Positions 48,401-58,603 of a stretch of DNA of 64,000 nucleotides are shown here, in pieces. Made by a program: the position numbers and the translations under genes. Origin of the DNA: Romanomermis culicivorax (lineage: Eukaryota > Nematoda > Enoplea > Mermithida > Mermithidae); assembly GCA_963922205.1 (NCBI GenBank), contig CAWUHX010000148.1, positions 1 to 64,000 on the forward strand. Direction: 5' to 3'. The notes under the pieces are model-generated. The model ran no database searches, was not told the DNA's origin, and worked only from the letters and a program-made list of their open reading frames with translations. Within the stretch, counting starts at the first letter, position 1, and each line of letters begins with the position of its first letter.

Positions 48401-50631
48401 GCGAATTGGGGTTGCCGTCGCTGCGGTACCACATGCATTCGTAGAACACGGCACGTGTATCTGGCGTCATTGATTGCGCGTGGCGGAGGAGGACGTCATT
48501 GACCCAGGCGTATTCCGCGGCGGAACATGGTGAAGCTAGGAGCGCGGCTAACGGCATAAAAGTCGTTAGCTTCCGGAACCATTCTCCATCAATCTGTAAA
48601 AAATTAAGGATGGTTGAGGGGTGATAACGATAATGGGTACCGTTATAAGTGCGCTCGCGTAGGGGTTGGTCGGCGGCTACGCGTTCGGTCCAAAGATCTT
48701 CGACTTCGTGGGGAAGCGGCGGCAAGTTGGGATCGTTGTAGGGCATACGATCGCGGACGGCCAACTTGTATATCGGTGAAAGCGGGAAGTTGAGCAACTC
48801 GATGATGCGGTGGATGAGATTGCTTTTCATGGCCGACGTGACGGCTGCTTGAAGACGTTTGGGATCGTCGAACACCGATTGTGGTTTGAGAGCCGGGTCT
48901 TCATCGTCGGAGACGTCTGGTGACTTGTTCCATTCGTCTTTCTGTTTCTTTTTCTTCTTTTTTGGCACTTTCGGAACGGGGAGAAGCTTCGGGTGAGTTG
49001 TCCGCGTCAAGGATTTGATATCTTTGAAGCCGTTGGGAACCGTTCCTAAACAGAAAGACCGACCGTGGTCGGACGATGTGCAATCATACATAAAAAATTT
49101 ATAAGCCGAAAGAACTTCGTCTCGCATGATCGCGGGCAAGGCCACTTGCGACGTAGTCGGGTAGATCCGGTTGGCGTAGTCGGGAGGCAAGACATCCGAC
49201 AGCGCGACGTTGTAAAAAGTTGCGATGACGTATTCAGCGAGATGGTCGATTTCGGCGGCGTCCAACGAGTCGTGGGGAAACAACGCGGGCGCGTTGTAGA
49301 CCTCGGGGATGAAGCCGTAACGACCAAATGCCAAGAACAATAGCAGCGGATAATAGGCGTCGAGGGCCGCGTAGGCCAAAACGTCGGATTGTAGAAACGA
49401 CGTTGTTGGATTGTTGAAAAAGCGTAGAGCGTGAGGAAAGCGTAAGGTGAGCTTTGAGACGTCTAGCGCCCACATTGCGGAGACTGTGGCTTTGAGCGTG
49501 CGTTTTTCCGGAAAGAAACCGATTCGGCGGGCCAACTCGTACAGTGGCGGAGATATGTCGATATTGCGAATGACGCGGTACGCGTCGAAGTGGATTGCTT
49601 TCACGACAGGATCTTTGTTTTTCTTTTGCCGGTCAGTGCGAAATTGAGTGCCCAGAAGCGCGTAGATTCCCGCCCAGTCGTCGGCTCCATCGAAAGAGAC
49701 TACGATGGTGTGGTCGCCGTCGACTAGGGCGAAAAGCGCGGTCCAGTCTTCTGGGGTGGCGGTGAACGTTTCGAAGACGAACATTGTGCCATTCGGAAAC
49801 GCGAGTTGAACGTAGCGGGGGTAACTAGATGCGTTGGGGTCGGCTGGCATTTGAACTGTGCATTGAAACTGTTTGAAGTCGGCGGCCGAGATGGATTCGG
49901 TGTCAAAGCCGACCAGCGTGTAGCCACGGAAGTTTGGTGTGGGTTGGGCGGCCAAGGCCTGCCCCAAACTTCCGGGTGAAAGGAAAATCGGCGGCGGCAA
50001 GACGTTCGGGGGTCGCGCGTACATGGAAATGTACCACGACTCCAAATCGGCGACGCGAGTTAGGCGTTTGACGTTGTTTTCTAAACAAGAGCGAATGCGA
50101 TACTCATCAATGACACATGGGACGCCACGTCGAATGAACGACATGGGGTTTGAAGGATGATGTAAACGTGAACCAAGAGGGAAGCGCTGTGGTGTCGTCA
50201 ATTCGTTAGAAGGACACATGCTTTGAGGCGGCGTTGGCTTGGGCGGCGATGTCACCTTGATGGGCGCACGTGGACAACTGGATCGGGCTACGATAGCGAG
50301 ATAACGAGAGTTGTGGTATGCGGAAATCAAGGCAGCGGCCGGTTGTGGACTGAGAAGGCCACAACTTGACGATGACGGGATCGCGGCGGCTGACCATGGG
50401 ACTCTGACCCAAGACTACAGAGGGGGAGAAACTCATGGGGTCCCAAGCAAAAGCATGCAAGTAAGCAGCAAAAGCATAAAATGAGAAAATACCGTCGCAG
50501 GCGAAACTTAAATCGTTCTGGTGGGGCTGCCGTTCGGCCCAGCGGACGTAACGTTCGTTTACGTTTATCGATTCGCGATACGGCGGAGGGTCGTCGGCCG
50601 TGGAGGATGATGCGGTCGACGGCGTCGCCAT
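45402..50631 (-). CDS. Third retrotransposon ORF: DEDDy 3'-5' exonuclease domain plus long proline-rich protein
   Basis: An uninterrupted frame runs from 50414 down to a TGA at 45404-45402 (1670 codons). Its first in-frame ATG is at 50219. A short frame starting at ATG 50631 can join it by a 148-nt intron (50562-50415; donor gtaaac, acceptor after ctctgtag, phase 0), giving about 1693 aa and an early DDPPPYRES segment with a PPxY motif. Exonuclease motifs: ExoI VGFDTES (Asp codon at 49904, Glu two codons on), Exo[12 protein letters not shown] (Asp pair near 49682), Exo[14 protein letters not shown] (Tyr at 49373, Asp at 49361). Between them sits a typical LARRIGF..ALDVSKL segment. This is the WRN/RNase D (DEDDy) pattern with every catalytic residue present. 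Downstream come a lysine-rich patch (PKKKKKKQK), an unrecognised globular region, a very Pro/Thr-rich stretch, another conserved-looking region ([20 protein letters not shown]) and an Arg-Glu-rich end. No signal peptide or envelope features are seen. Confidence 0.85.
50415..50562 (-). other. Candidate intron at the start of the third ORF
   Basis: The acceptor tttctccccctctgtag is strong, and its TAG is exactly the stop that closes the long frame upstream. Donor aac|gtaaac gives a length of 148 (one more than a multiple of three), which is what is needed to connect the ATG at 50631 to the long frame. RNA would be needed to confirm it. Confidence 0.45.
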
Positions 50632-51136
50632 GTTGAAAAATAAAATTTTTGAGAGCGGCTGGAAAATGCGACTATTGCTGATGGAAGCGAAAGATGGAAA
50701 TGAAATAGTAAAAAGAATGAGCCGCTGAAAGGTGAAGAAAGTGTAAAGTAGGAAAATGCAAACACTATCATTACGAAAAGCAACACAAACACCACTATGT
50801 TAATGGAGAGTAAAATCAACCTTTCCCAATTAGTCTTATGAGAGTGATAGCGGCCAGGGTCGGGCGGAAGTAAACCGAATGGCCTCGCGCCAACAGAACC
50901 TAACATTATAGAAGAAACCCCCTCCTATTGCGAAAGTGCGGAAACCGAGACCGGGTGTAAAGTGACATTGTAAAGTCGGTTGAGGGCAAAAACAGCGGAT
51001 TGAGTGGAAACGTTGGAATTGCCGTGCATCCTTGCTCGTTATCGAGGTCGCCATGATCTAAATTAAACAAACACAAAGATTATGTACAACGCGGCGTGAT
51101 GAGCGCCGTATCACAAAAGGAAAATTTCAAAGCGAA
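50632..51136 (-). other. Spacer between pol and the third ORF
   Basis: About 500 bp, more AT-rich than the rest of the element. Short frames here include one with a hydrophobic run (50906-50565), but nothing shows that it is translated. It could hold the splice or promoter signals for the third ORF. Confidence 0.4.
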
Positions 51137-54100
51137 CTATTGCCGGCGGGAAGTGTGGGGCGTGCGGGGTCCACCTTCTTCGTTGTCAAAAATATTCTTT
51201 GCCGGTCGTGGGATGAACGGTTTTAGACGCGTTATGGAGACGGTCTGCGGGCGGCCGGGCGCGTCGAGTGCGTCAATGGTAACAACGTTTTCGGCTGCGC
51301 GGGAAGCGTCCGTGATGAGGAAAGGCCCGATAAAGTCGGGTTGAATCTTGTTGGCTTTTCGCGTGTTGGTCAAAAGAACTAAGTCGTTGACGGCGAAGTC
51401 GCGTCTTCGAGCTTTGCGGTCAAAATATTCTTTGCTGGCGGCTGCTGCGGCATCGAGATTAGCTTTGATCTTTTCGTGCATCTTGAGTTGGGCTTGCGTT
51501 AGAATATGTTGATAAGCGTCGTAATTCAACGGCAAGGTGAGACGGCGGGCGCAATCGTAGTCGAAAGTGATGCGCGGTTCATATCCTCGTAATAAACTGA
51601 ACGGCGAATGTCGTGTGGCTGTATGCGGCGTGGCATTGTAAGCGAATACCGCGTAAGGCAGGTATTGCTCCCAGTTGTCTGGGTCGTCAGCGGTATACTT
51701 TTTGAGTTGGGCGATCAGTGTTTGGTTGAAACGTTCGACCATTCCGTTGCATTGGGGGTGGTACGTCGTTGTTTTGACTTTTCGAATTTTGAGAAGTTCA
51801 CAAATATCTTGCATGAGTTTTGACGTAAAGCATCCGCCTTGATCGGAAAGGAGTACAAGTGGGCTACCGTGCGTGAGGACGACGTTGTTGATGAAACATT
51901 CCACTATTGTTGAGGCTTTTTGATCCGGTATCGGGTGCGCGGATACGAATTTCGTAAAATAATCCTGAAAAACAATAACGTAGGGACGCTTCTCACCTAC
52001 TGGCGAAATATTGACGATGTTGGTTGCCACGATTTCGAATGGGTGTTTGGGTTGAATTGGCAACAAGGGCGGAGGCGGTGACGTGCGCGGCGTTGTTAGT
52101 TGACAAATTTTACAGGTTTTGATCCAATCCCGAACGTCCTCTTCCATGCGGGGCCACCAAAAGTGAGCTTTAATGGCGGCTAGCGTCCGATTCGTCCCTT
52201 GATGATTCAAAATTTTGGCGCCGTGAAATTGGTGAAGAGTTTGGTCGACCATGGAGGCGGGTACGACTAATTGCTTGACGTCTTTAATTTGCCGGTATAA
52301 AAGTTGATCTTCGAGGAAGAAAATCGGCGGGTGTTTGGCGGCGTTATCTGCTTTGAGGGTGGCGACAATTTTCGTTATGGCTGGATCTGCGGCTTGAGCT
52401 TTCCGAACTTCTGCGTGAGCGGCGATTGTAATGGCTTCGGCCGGAGGCGGTTCGTGGTCGGCATCCTTAGGCATTGAATTAGAGAGTGTGGGTGAACTGA
52501 TGGTCTTTCTCGTCATCGCACGGGTGATGGCGTTGATTTCGGCGTCGACCTCCGTGGATAGTGAAGCCACTGCTGGGCGTGTTTCCGGTACCGTCAGGTC
52601 GGCTTCCGTAGTTGCACCAGCAGGGTGAAAATTTTCACGGAAGATCTTGGTGGTCAAATTTTCAGCGTTCTGGATCGGGCATTTGTCGCGGTCATCTTTC
52701 CTAGATAGAAAATCAGCACAAGCGTTATCCTTACCTTTAACATATTCCACTTTGTAATCGTAATCTTGCAGACTGATCGCGAAGCGTTGTAGTCGTGAGT
52801 TTCGGTGTTTTTCGTCTTTGAGCCATTCGAGCGGCTTGTGATCGGTGCGGACGATAACTTTCTGGCCGTACACATAGTGGCGGTACATCCGGAAGCCGTA
52901 TACAATGGCGAGGCATTCACGCTCAGTTGTACTGTAGCGGGTTTCGGCATCGGTGAGTACGCGGCTATTGTAGGCGATGACCCATTGGTCGTTTCCGTTT
53001 TCTTGATACAAAATCGCTCCAATGGCGGTTGTACTGGCGTCGGTTTGAATAACGAATTGAGCTTTGCCATCGTAGACGGGATAGCGGAGAAATGGCGAAG
53101 ACGTAAGGGCTGTCTTGATGCCTTTGAATGCGGCGTGGTGTTCATCCGTGGCGAAATATTGGGCGTCTTTGCGTAAGAGTCCGTACAGTGGACTGGACAA
53201 GGTTGCCAAATTCGGAATGAATCGCTTGCACCATTGAACTAGACCTAAAAAACTTTGCATACCTTTTTTAGTCTTTGGAAATTCGTATTCGGCGATCGCT
53301 TTGACTTTTTCGGGATCGGCGGCGATTCCGCGGGCGCTAAGAAGATGTCCCAGGAATTTGACTTGCGGCGGCAGAAACTCGCATTTGTCGGGTCGAAGCG
53401 TAAGATTGGCGGCGCGGAGGGCGTCAAAAACGATTTGAAGGTGTTCCAAATGCTCTTCAAATGAATTCGAGAAAATGATGATATCGTCGATGTAAACGAG
53501 GCAGATTTTCCAGATAAACGGGCGAAGGATTCGTTCCATTAAGCGTTGAAATTCGGCGGGCGCGTTCTTCAAGCCGAACGGCAAAACTTTGAATCGAAAC
53601 AAACCTTCTTGGCAAATGAAGGTTGTTTTATCGCGGGAGTCGACGTCGAGGGGTACTTGCCAATACCCAGCCTTGAGGTCGAGCGTGGTGAAGAATTTTG
53701 CGTGTCCCATTGCGTCCAGGTAGTCGTCGATGCGCGGGATTGGGAATTTGTCGCTCGGCGTAACATCGTTGATTCCGCGGTAGTCAACAACGGGTCTCCA
53801 CGAGCCGTCTTTTTTCTTTACCAAAAATAGCGGTGCGGCCCAGGGTGAGCGGGATGGTTCGATAAAATCATTGTCAAGCATTTCTTGAATATGGCGGCGT
53901 ACAATCGGTCTTTGTTCCATCGCGGCGCGATAGTAATGGCGGGATACGGGCTTCGCGGTGCTGGTGTCGATGCTGACGGTTAATTCGCTAGTGATAGTTG
54001 GTTTATCGCCGGGGAGACTGAAAACATCGCGGTGCTGTCGGAGCATCCTGAGGGCTCTCTCTTTTAGCGCGGTAGAAACATACGTCTTTTCCGTCATTTT

Positions 54101-54643
54101 GTTCAGGGCGTATTCCAGCTTTTGTTGTGCGGTGTTGCCTGGGAATGATTTATCCAATGCGGCCGGCTCGTGGTCGGTTAAGTCGCAGTCGGCGGCGGCG
54201 GTTGCTATCTGACAATCGGCGTGGGTTTCGGAATACTCCAGCGTGTGCTTTGCCATCGCAATGAGTTGATTTGGTCGGAGTTTGATACTGTTCGGCGTAT
54301 TGTTGATGAAAAGGAGCGGACAATGGCCATTGGTGATGTTGACCACTGCGGTTTCGACTGGGAGCTCTGCGGCAACGTTATCCGTGGCGAGTGGTTGTAC
54401 AATCACATCGGGCACTGTCGCCGATGTTGTGGGAAAAACGCTACTTTTGACCCATTGTTGGCAGTGCGGCGAAATCGAAATGGAAGCTTGGGCGACGAGA
54501 AAAATTGGTTCGGCGAGCTCCGTAACCTCCAACCGCCTAGGGGGCGGTTGGTGTGGACCAGGTTGAGCCTGCCGTATCGGTTGTTCGACTTCGATTTCTT
54601 CGGGTTGGCTAAAAATATCAGATTTATCATCATAACAACTTAC
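51137..54643 (-). CDS. pol: Retrotransposon Pol: reverse transcriptase, RNase H, integrase
   Basis: The frame is open from just after the gag UGA (54646-54644) to a TAG at 51139-51137, 1168 residues with no start of its own required; the first strong block begins near 54532. Numbering residues from 54532: RT covers about 190-400, with [13 protein letters not shown] and the YIDD box at 347-350. RNase H has TDAS (Asp 498), [22 protein letters not shown] and ADFLSRK. The integrase HHCC finger has FHG..NHQG..CKICQ (first Cys 807). The integrase core has LSDQGG (Asp 897) and MVERFNQ (Glu 933), spaced 35 apart as expected. The first catalytic position reads VATNIV (Asn 838, codon 52021-52019) where the family has Asp. 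The C-terminus carries the GPF module ([16 protein letters not shown]). Order and motifs are Ty3/gypsy. Confidence 0.93.
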   Translation of the reverse strand, partial: VSCYDDKSDIFSQPEEIEVEQPIRQAQPGPHQPPPRRLEVTELAEPIFLVAQASISISPHCQQWVKSSVFPTTSATVPDVIVQPLATDNVAAELPVETAVVNITNGHCPLLFINNTPNSIKLRPNQLIAMAKHTLEYSETHADCQIATAAADCDLTDHEPAALDKSFPGNTAQQKLEYALNKMTEKTYVSTALKERALRMLRQHRDVFSLPGDKPTITSELTVSIDTSTAKPVSRHYYRAAMEQRPIVRRHIQEMLDNDFIEPSRSPWAAPLFLVKKKDGSWRPVVDYRGINDVTPSDKFPIPRIDDYLDAMGHAKFFTTLDLKAGYWQVPLDVDSRDKTTFICQEGLFRFKVLPFGLKNAPAEFQRLMERILRPFIWKICLVYIDDIIIFSNSFEEHLEHLQIVFDALRAANLTLRPDKCEFLPPQVKFLGHLLSARGIAADPEKVKAIAEYEFPKTKKGMQSFLGLVQWCKRFIPNLATLSSPLYGLLRKDAQYFATDEHHAAFKGIKTALTSSPFLRYPVYDGKAQFVIQTDASTTAIGAILYQENGNDQWVIAYNSRVLTDAETRYSTTERECLAIVYGFRMYRHYVYGQKVIVRTDHKPLEWLKDEKHRNSRLQRFAISLQDYDYKVEYVKGKDNACADFLSRKDDRDKCPIQNAENLTTKIFRENFHPAGATTEADLTVPETRPAVASLSTEVDAEINAITRAMTRKTISSPTLSNSMPKDADHEPPPAEAITIAAHAEVRKAQAADPAITKIVATLKADNAAKHPPIFFLEDQLLYRQIKDVKQLVVPASMVDQTLHQFHGAKILNHQGTNRTLAAIKAHFWWPRMEEDVRDWIKTCKICQLTTPRTSPPPPLLPIQPKHPFEIVATNIVNISPVGEKRPYVIVFQDYFTKFVSAHPIPDQKASTIVECFINNVVLTHGSPLVLLSDQGGCFTSKLMQDICELLKIRKVKTTTYHPQCNGMVERFNQTLIAQLKKYTADDPDNWEQYLPYAVFAYNATPHTATRHSPFSLLRGYEPRITFDYDCARRLTLPLNYDAYQHILTQAQLKMHEKIKANLDAAAAASKEYFDRKARRRDFAVNDLVLLTNTRKANKIQPDFIGPFLITDASRAAENVVTIDALDAPGRPQTVSITRLKPFIPRPAKNIFDNEEGGPRTPHTSRRQ

Positions 54644-57600
54644 TCATTCGTCTTCTGGTATCTCTTCTAAAACGTTGTCGTTAGTGGCGTTGAGAAATAA
54701 TTCCGTTTGCGGGCGGATCGAGGCGATTACTTTGAGCGGCAGTTTAACGTCTTGAATTTCGATATAATTGTCTTTGAAATTTAAAATGGCGTGGATATCG
54801 GGGTGCGCGAGGAAATCGGTTCTGATGATGAATTGATCGTTTCCGTCGTCGTCAAGAATTACGCATTTGATCATGTGCTCTCCGAAGGCGGATTCCATTG
54901 TGACAACTACCGGGCCGTGAGCGTTGACTACGGCGCCGTCAGCTACTTTAATTTTTCCACAAATCGGGAGTTGGAGCGATTGCTTGTCGAAAGCGCGTTT
55001 GACCAAACCTGATGAGAGGACGGAACATTGGGCACCTGTATCGATGAGCGCGTGTGCTTTGACGGCTCCAATTTTGATTGGGATTTGAAAGGCTCTCGTA
55101 GAAGCGTATTTGCGGACAAACGATTTGGAAGATGGCGTTAGATTATCAATTTGACAAACGGACGAACGAATATGACAGGGATCTTGAAAAGCGCGGCCTG
55201 TTGCGTTCCAACGGACGATGCCGGGGCTGACAATGGGCGCGGCGGAAGCGATTTCTTTAGATGGAACAACCATATTGGCCGCGGACGTTGAATGATTGTT
55301 GACGCGTGTTTCGAGCGCCGGTACGGGCGCGGTGTTTGGTGCCGGAAGGGCGGGTAGGGTAATTTGCATTTCTGAAGATTGAGAACTAGCATGCGATGAA
55401 TCCGTCGGCGTTGTGACGTATGGAGCAGGTACCGCGTTGTAATGAATATGTTGTTCCCACGGCGCCGGAAATTGGTGGTTCGGGTAGACGGCGTATGTAT
55501 TCTGAACGAAATCATTTGGGCGTTGTATAGGGTTACTTTCATAGAAATGGTTTCGCGCGCCGCGGGCGTAGTTCGCACCACGTTGGGGCGGTCCTCCGCG
55601 GCGGGGTCGCCAATCGCGTTGTCCACGGACGTCGTTTGAATTATTTCGGAAGTCAACTTGCCGTGGTTGGGCGGCGTAATTTGAGCGATTTGGTTCAAGT
55701 CGGGCTGATTGTTGAGCGTTTTGCCGTTTGAGCCAGACGCAATCTTCTGTGTTGTGTGTGCGGGATTTGTGAGCGTCGCACCACAGACCTGTAGGTTGCG
55801 TCGTGCGTGCGCGGTCTCTGCTGGCGGATCTGTCGAAGCGGTTTGCGTACGGCTCTCTGTTTTGAGATTGATGGCGCGGACTTTGTTGCCGATTGATGGG
55901 GGCCGTTTCTTCAGGGCGTTGTCGAGATTTTCTTTCTTCATAGTCGCGGTCGTATCGTTGAATCAATTGTTCCAGAAGCATCTCCGTGCGCGGTAGTTGC
56001 GGTGGCGGTGGTTCAATTGCTTGTGGTTGGAAAGAGACGAATTTATTGGGCTGCATCGCCGGGTTTTGCGTCCTGCGGTCCATCGATGGAGAGCGCTTGC
56101 GGTAGCGATTTTGAGGACGGTCCATGCTGCGGCGGCGTTCAAAACGGCGGTCAAACGGTTGCGGCGACTTCGGAGGTGGTGCATCTTGATCGGCTTGATT
56201 TACCAGAATGGGTCGTTCCGCGGTTCCAATTTCGGCTTTAGTTGCGTTGAGGACACTACGGGCTTTGGCTACGGCGTCGGCCAATTGTTGAACATTTGTG
56301 AAACCCTTTGCTTGTTCGCCAATTGTGAGTTGATAGAAAACAGGCATTTTTGTCAAAAAGGTATCAATTACTTGTTTATGCCGGAAAGTTTGATCTTCAT
56401 GCTGATACAATAGTTGTACATAAGTCATCACCTTACTCAAGAATGCGGCGGGTTCCTCTCCAGCTTCTGGCGTGATTGACGCGAGTTCGCGTTTAAGAGT
56501 CATTGGATTGCAATCGGGCGCCAACTGGAACATAAGCAAATGTTTGGCGTCTTCGTACCGCGTCATATCTTGGATCATGTCGCTCGGCGTATCGCGGGTG
56601 AGTCGGCGGAGGGCACTCATCTTTACGTGATTGGAGGCGTCGTAGCCGAACTCATTTTCCAGTCGTATGAAGAAGCGTAACAGGCGTTTATTTGTTGCGG
56701 CGCCGTCAATTATCAACGGATGCATATTGTCGACGATTGTTTTGATGCGGCTATCTTCTTCACGATGAGACGTGCGCGGCATGTCGTACCGAGGATGCCG
56801 GTGTTCATAATAATCCTCGGGTGGATAATCTGAAAAGCCAAATTGGTTGGCCGCGGGCGGTGGGCGTCTTTGAAGCGCGGAACGGTGTAAATCTTCATCG
56901 GCGCGCGTATTGCGGGCGAATTCGTTATTATATAAGGTATCCGTCGACGGTGCTTTGGGTTTGACTTGGTTTGGTAGCCTGCCAAAGACTGGAGCCGGTT
57001 CAGTTTCACGGAAAGTTTCGTTAGGGATATAAACATCTCTTGTTTCCTCGCCGTGAAACCGTGAGGACACCGGCGGCGGTCTTGGTGTAGGCGGATTACG
57101 CGCGTGCGTCGCGGCGGCGGTTGTGGAAATCAACTGTTGCATTTGCTCGGCGAGCGCGGCGAAACGCGCGTTAGTGGCTTTTGTTTGTTCTTGAATTTCG
57201 CGTTGAACGCGTAATTGTTGGGCTTGGAATTGATCGGAGACGGCGCCGATAATTTGATCAATGGTTTGTACCGTGGGGACATTGTTGGTTATACGCGCGG
57301 CGGCGGTGTTTAGTTGTTCCAGCGCGTCGCGTGCTTCAATTCGAAAATTTTGGACTTTGTTAGCGTTTGCGATAGCGAGACTGCTGCGGTGATCGTTTAC
57401 TGAAGCACGGGTGGCGGCTGGGGCTTGCGGCGGTTCAATATTGACAAAGGATTCGGAAGAGTCGGTTCTGGCGACAATTTGGTCATCATTACTTCGAGCC
57501 GGCGCGGGCGGCGGCGGCATTTGCGATGCGGGCGGCGCGTTGAGACGATTTTCGGCGGCGGCATGAATATTTTGGTTTCCAAACCGCGGAGTTTGGGAAA

Positions 57601-57865
57601 TATTGGTCGCCGCGGTTGCGGGAATGAGCGGTGCTTGCGGCTGTGCCGTCCCGTCCAGCGCGGGAGTGCTGAAATTAGACAAGGGCGGATTATGGGGCGG
57701 GAGACTTACCGTGGGTACCGCTGTCGATTGCGTAATATTTGCCGGTCGCGGCAACATCATCTGATCAAAACTTAAAGCGCGGCGTGCGGCTGTGGCGGCG
57801 TTGGGAGAACTGGAACGCGACGGAAATCGAGTGAAGTCCGGCGGTGTGTGGCTTACCGTTGGCAT
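54644..57865 (-). CDS. gag: Retrotransposon Gag with C-terminal aspartic protease
   Basis: 1073 residues from the ATG at 57865 (aaaaaagATGcc) to a UGA at 54646-54644; the frame opens slightly earlier but lacks an ATG. The N-terminal third is Pro/Ala/Gln-rich. Residues about 375-545 form a helical capsid-like region ([12 protein letters not shown].., [12 protein letters not shown]). A zinc knuckle at about 695-709 reads [15 protein letters not shown], a C-x2-H-x4-H-x4-C variant in which the second Cys is His. The protease follows with [11 protein letters not shown] (Asp 942). Its second signature reads FIIRTDFL, with Arg at 1015 where retropepsins have Gly. Gag-protease and Pol share one frame, so the UGA must be read through for Pol to be made unless it is a mutation. 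Confidence 0.92.
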   Translation of the reverse strand: MPTVSHTPPDFTRFPSRSSSPNAATAARRALSFDQMMLPRPANITQSTAVPTVSLPPHNPPLSNFSTPALDGTAQPQAPLIPATAATNISQTPRFGNQNIHAAAENRLNAPPASQMPPPPAPARSNDDQIVARTDSSESFVNIEPPQAPAATRASVNDHRSSLAIANANKVQNFRIEARDALEQLNTAAARITNNVPTVQTIDQIIGAVSDQFQAQQLRVQREIQEQTKATNARFAALAEQMQQLISTTAAATHARNPPTPRPPPVSSRFHGEETRDVYIPNETFRETEPAPVFGRLPNQVKPKAPSTDTLYNNEFARNTRADEDLHRSALQRRPPPAANQFGFSDYPPEDYYEHRHPRYDMPRTSHREEDSRIKTIVDNMHPLIIDGAATNKRLLRFFIRLENEFGYDASNHVKMSALRRLTRDTPSDMIQDMTRYEDAKHLLMFQLAPDCNPMTLKRELASITPEAGEEPAAFLSKVMTYVQLLYQHEDQTFRHKQVIDTFLTKMPVFYQLTIGEQAKGFTNVQQLADAVAKARSVLNATKAEIGTAERPILVNQADQDAPPPKSPQPFDRRFERRRSMDRPQNRYRKRSPSMDRRTQNPAMQPNKFVSFQPQAIEPPPPQLPRTEMLLEQLIQRYDRDYEERKSRQRPEETAPINRQQSPRHQSQNREPYANRFDRSASRDRARTTQPTGLWCDAHKSRTHNTEDCVWLKRQNAQQSARLEPNRSNYAAQPRQVDFRNNSNDVRGQRDWRPRRGGPPQRGANYARGARNHFYESNPIQRPNDFVQNTYAVYPNHQFPAPWEQHIHYNAVPAPYVTTPTDSSHASSQSSEMQITLPALPAPNTAPVPALETRVNNHSTSAANMVVPSKEIASAAPIVSPGIVRWNATGRAFQDPCHIRSSVCQIDNLTPSSKSFVRKYASTRAFQIPIKIGAVKAHALIDTGAQCSVLSSGLVKRAFDKQSLQLPICGKIKVADGAVVNAHGPVVVTMESAFGEHMIKCVILDDDGNDQFIIRTDFLAHPDIHAILNFKDNYIEIQDVKLPLKVIASIRPQTELFLNATNDNVLEEIPEDE

Positions 57866-57982
57866 CTTTTTTCTCAAGGTATAATAACCTCGTTTGTACC
57901 CTTTGGCGCAGCTACGGCGGGGTCGAATTTTGAATTCTTTAATTTCTTCGGATGCAACGCAACAGCGGGGAGCGGCAACGTA

Positions 57983-58000
57983 CAATCCAAACGGTCACCA
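57983..58000 (-). other. Primer-binding site
   Basis: On the sense strand tggtgaccgtttggattg starts one base after the 5' LTR. The leading tgg pairs with a tRNA CCA end. I could not match the rest to a tRNA with confidence; Trp-type primers share the first eight bases. Confidence 0.65.
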
Positions 58001-58001
58001 G

Positions 58002-58599
58002 TGTTATATCTTGGTTTGCGGTCGGGGATGATGTGGCGTGAGCAGGATTGGGATTCCAAGGTTGCGGCCTTAATGTACGTGCGTCCCACACCCAGGTTTA
58101 CCCGATTACTTAATTTCTAATACTTAAACCCCGACGATAATAGTTTTCCCCAACAATCAAAGAAAACCCTAGTTTCTTTAATTGTCTCCCTTCTACTCTC
58201 ACTAACTAAAAATAAAGGGATTCTCCTACCTATTTATTATTATACAATAACGTACGAAAACTTACGTGACCAAAACGTTACGGGCGAGACGAAAATAAAA
58301 AATGACAATAATAAATCTACTCCCACGCGCGGGCGAACAAAGACGAGAAACGCGTGGTGGGAGGCGGCTAATACGTGCTAGTGGTGGCCGGCGGGGCACA
58401 CAACTAGTAAGGAAAATAAAAAATACACGTAAAGTATATGCAACGAATAATGAATAGAGAGAGACCAGCGCACGCGTACCGACGTGCGCTACAGTAAGAT
58501 GGCCACTGGTGGTCCGCGTTGCTCTCTCCACTTGCCACCTGCGGGCCTGTGACGCGTTTTGACAAATAATGAAAAATCGGCGGAAAACACACTACAACA
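58002..58599 (-). repeat. 5' LTR
   Basis: 598 bp, same ends as the 3' LTR and a single mismatch to it at 58095. It ends at the target duplication aatg (58600-58603). Confidence 0.95.
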
Positions 58600-58603
58600 A
58601 ATG

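Larger units (their letters stand above)
44386..58599 (-). mobile_element. 14.2-kb Ty3/gypsy-type LTR retrotransposon with an exonuclease ORF
   Basis: Structure on the minus strand: 5' LTR 58599-58002, primer-binding site, gag-protease, pol (RT, RNase H, integrase), a third large ORF, polypurine tract, 3' LTR 44983-44386. The two 598-bp LTRs run TG..CA and, by my alignment, differ only at 44479 (c) versus 58095 (g). A 4-bp duplication, aatg, flanks the element at 44382-44385 and 58600-58603. RT before integrase and a GPF module in the integrase tail place it in Ty3/gypsy (Metaviridae). The inside is GC-rich against AT-rich host DNA. It is about twice the usual size of the family because of the extra ORF. 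It lies between genes and disrupts no exon that I can see. Confidence 0.95.

Noticed and set aside
46245-49647. Many plus-strand frames opposite the third retrotransposon ORF
   Set aside because: Shadows of the GC-rich minus-strand coding region, with arginine/glycine-rich low-complexity products and no motifs.
50565-50906. Short minus-strand frame with a hydrophobic run (LILLSINIVVFVLLFVMIVF) between pol and the third ORF, as a possible envelope-like or membrane protein
   Set aside because: It overlaps the start of the third ORF in another frame, lies in an AT-rich spacer where hydrophobic codons arise by chance, and has no cysteines or glycosylation pattern of an envelope.
54608-54643. Intron (gtaagt..tttttag) between gag and pol to remove the UGA
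   Set aside because: The donor lies after the UGA, so splicing would keep the stop; at about 35 nt it is also very short.
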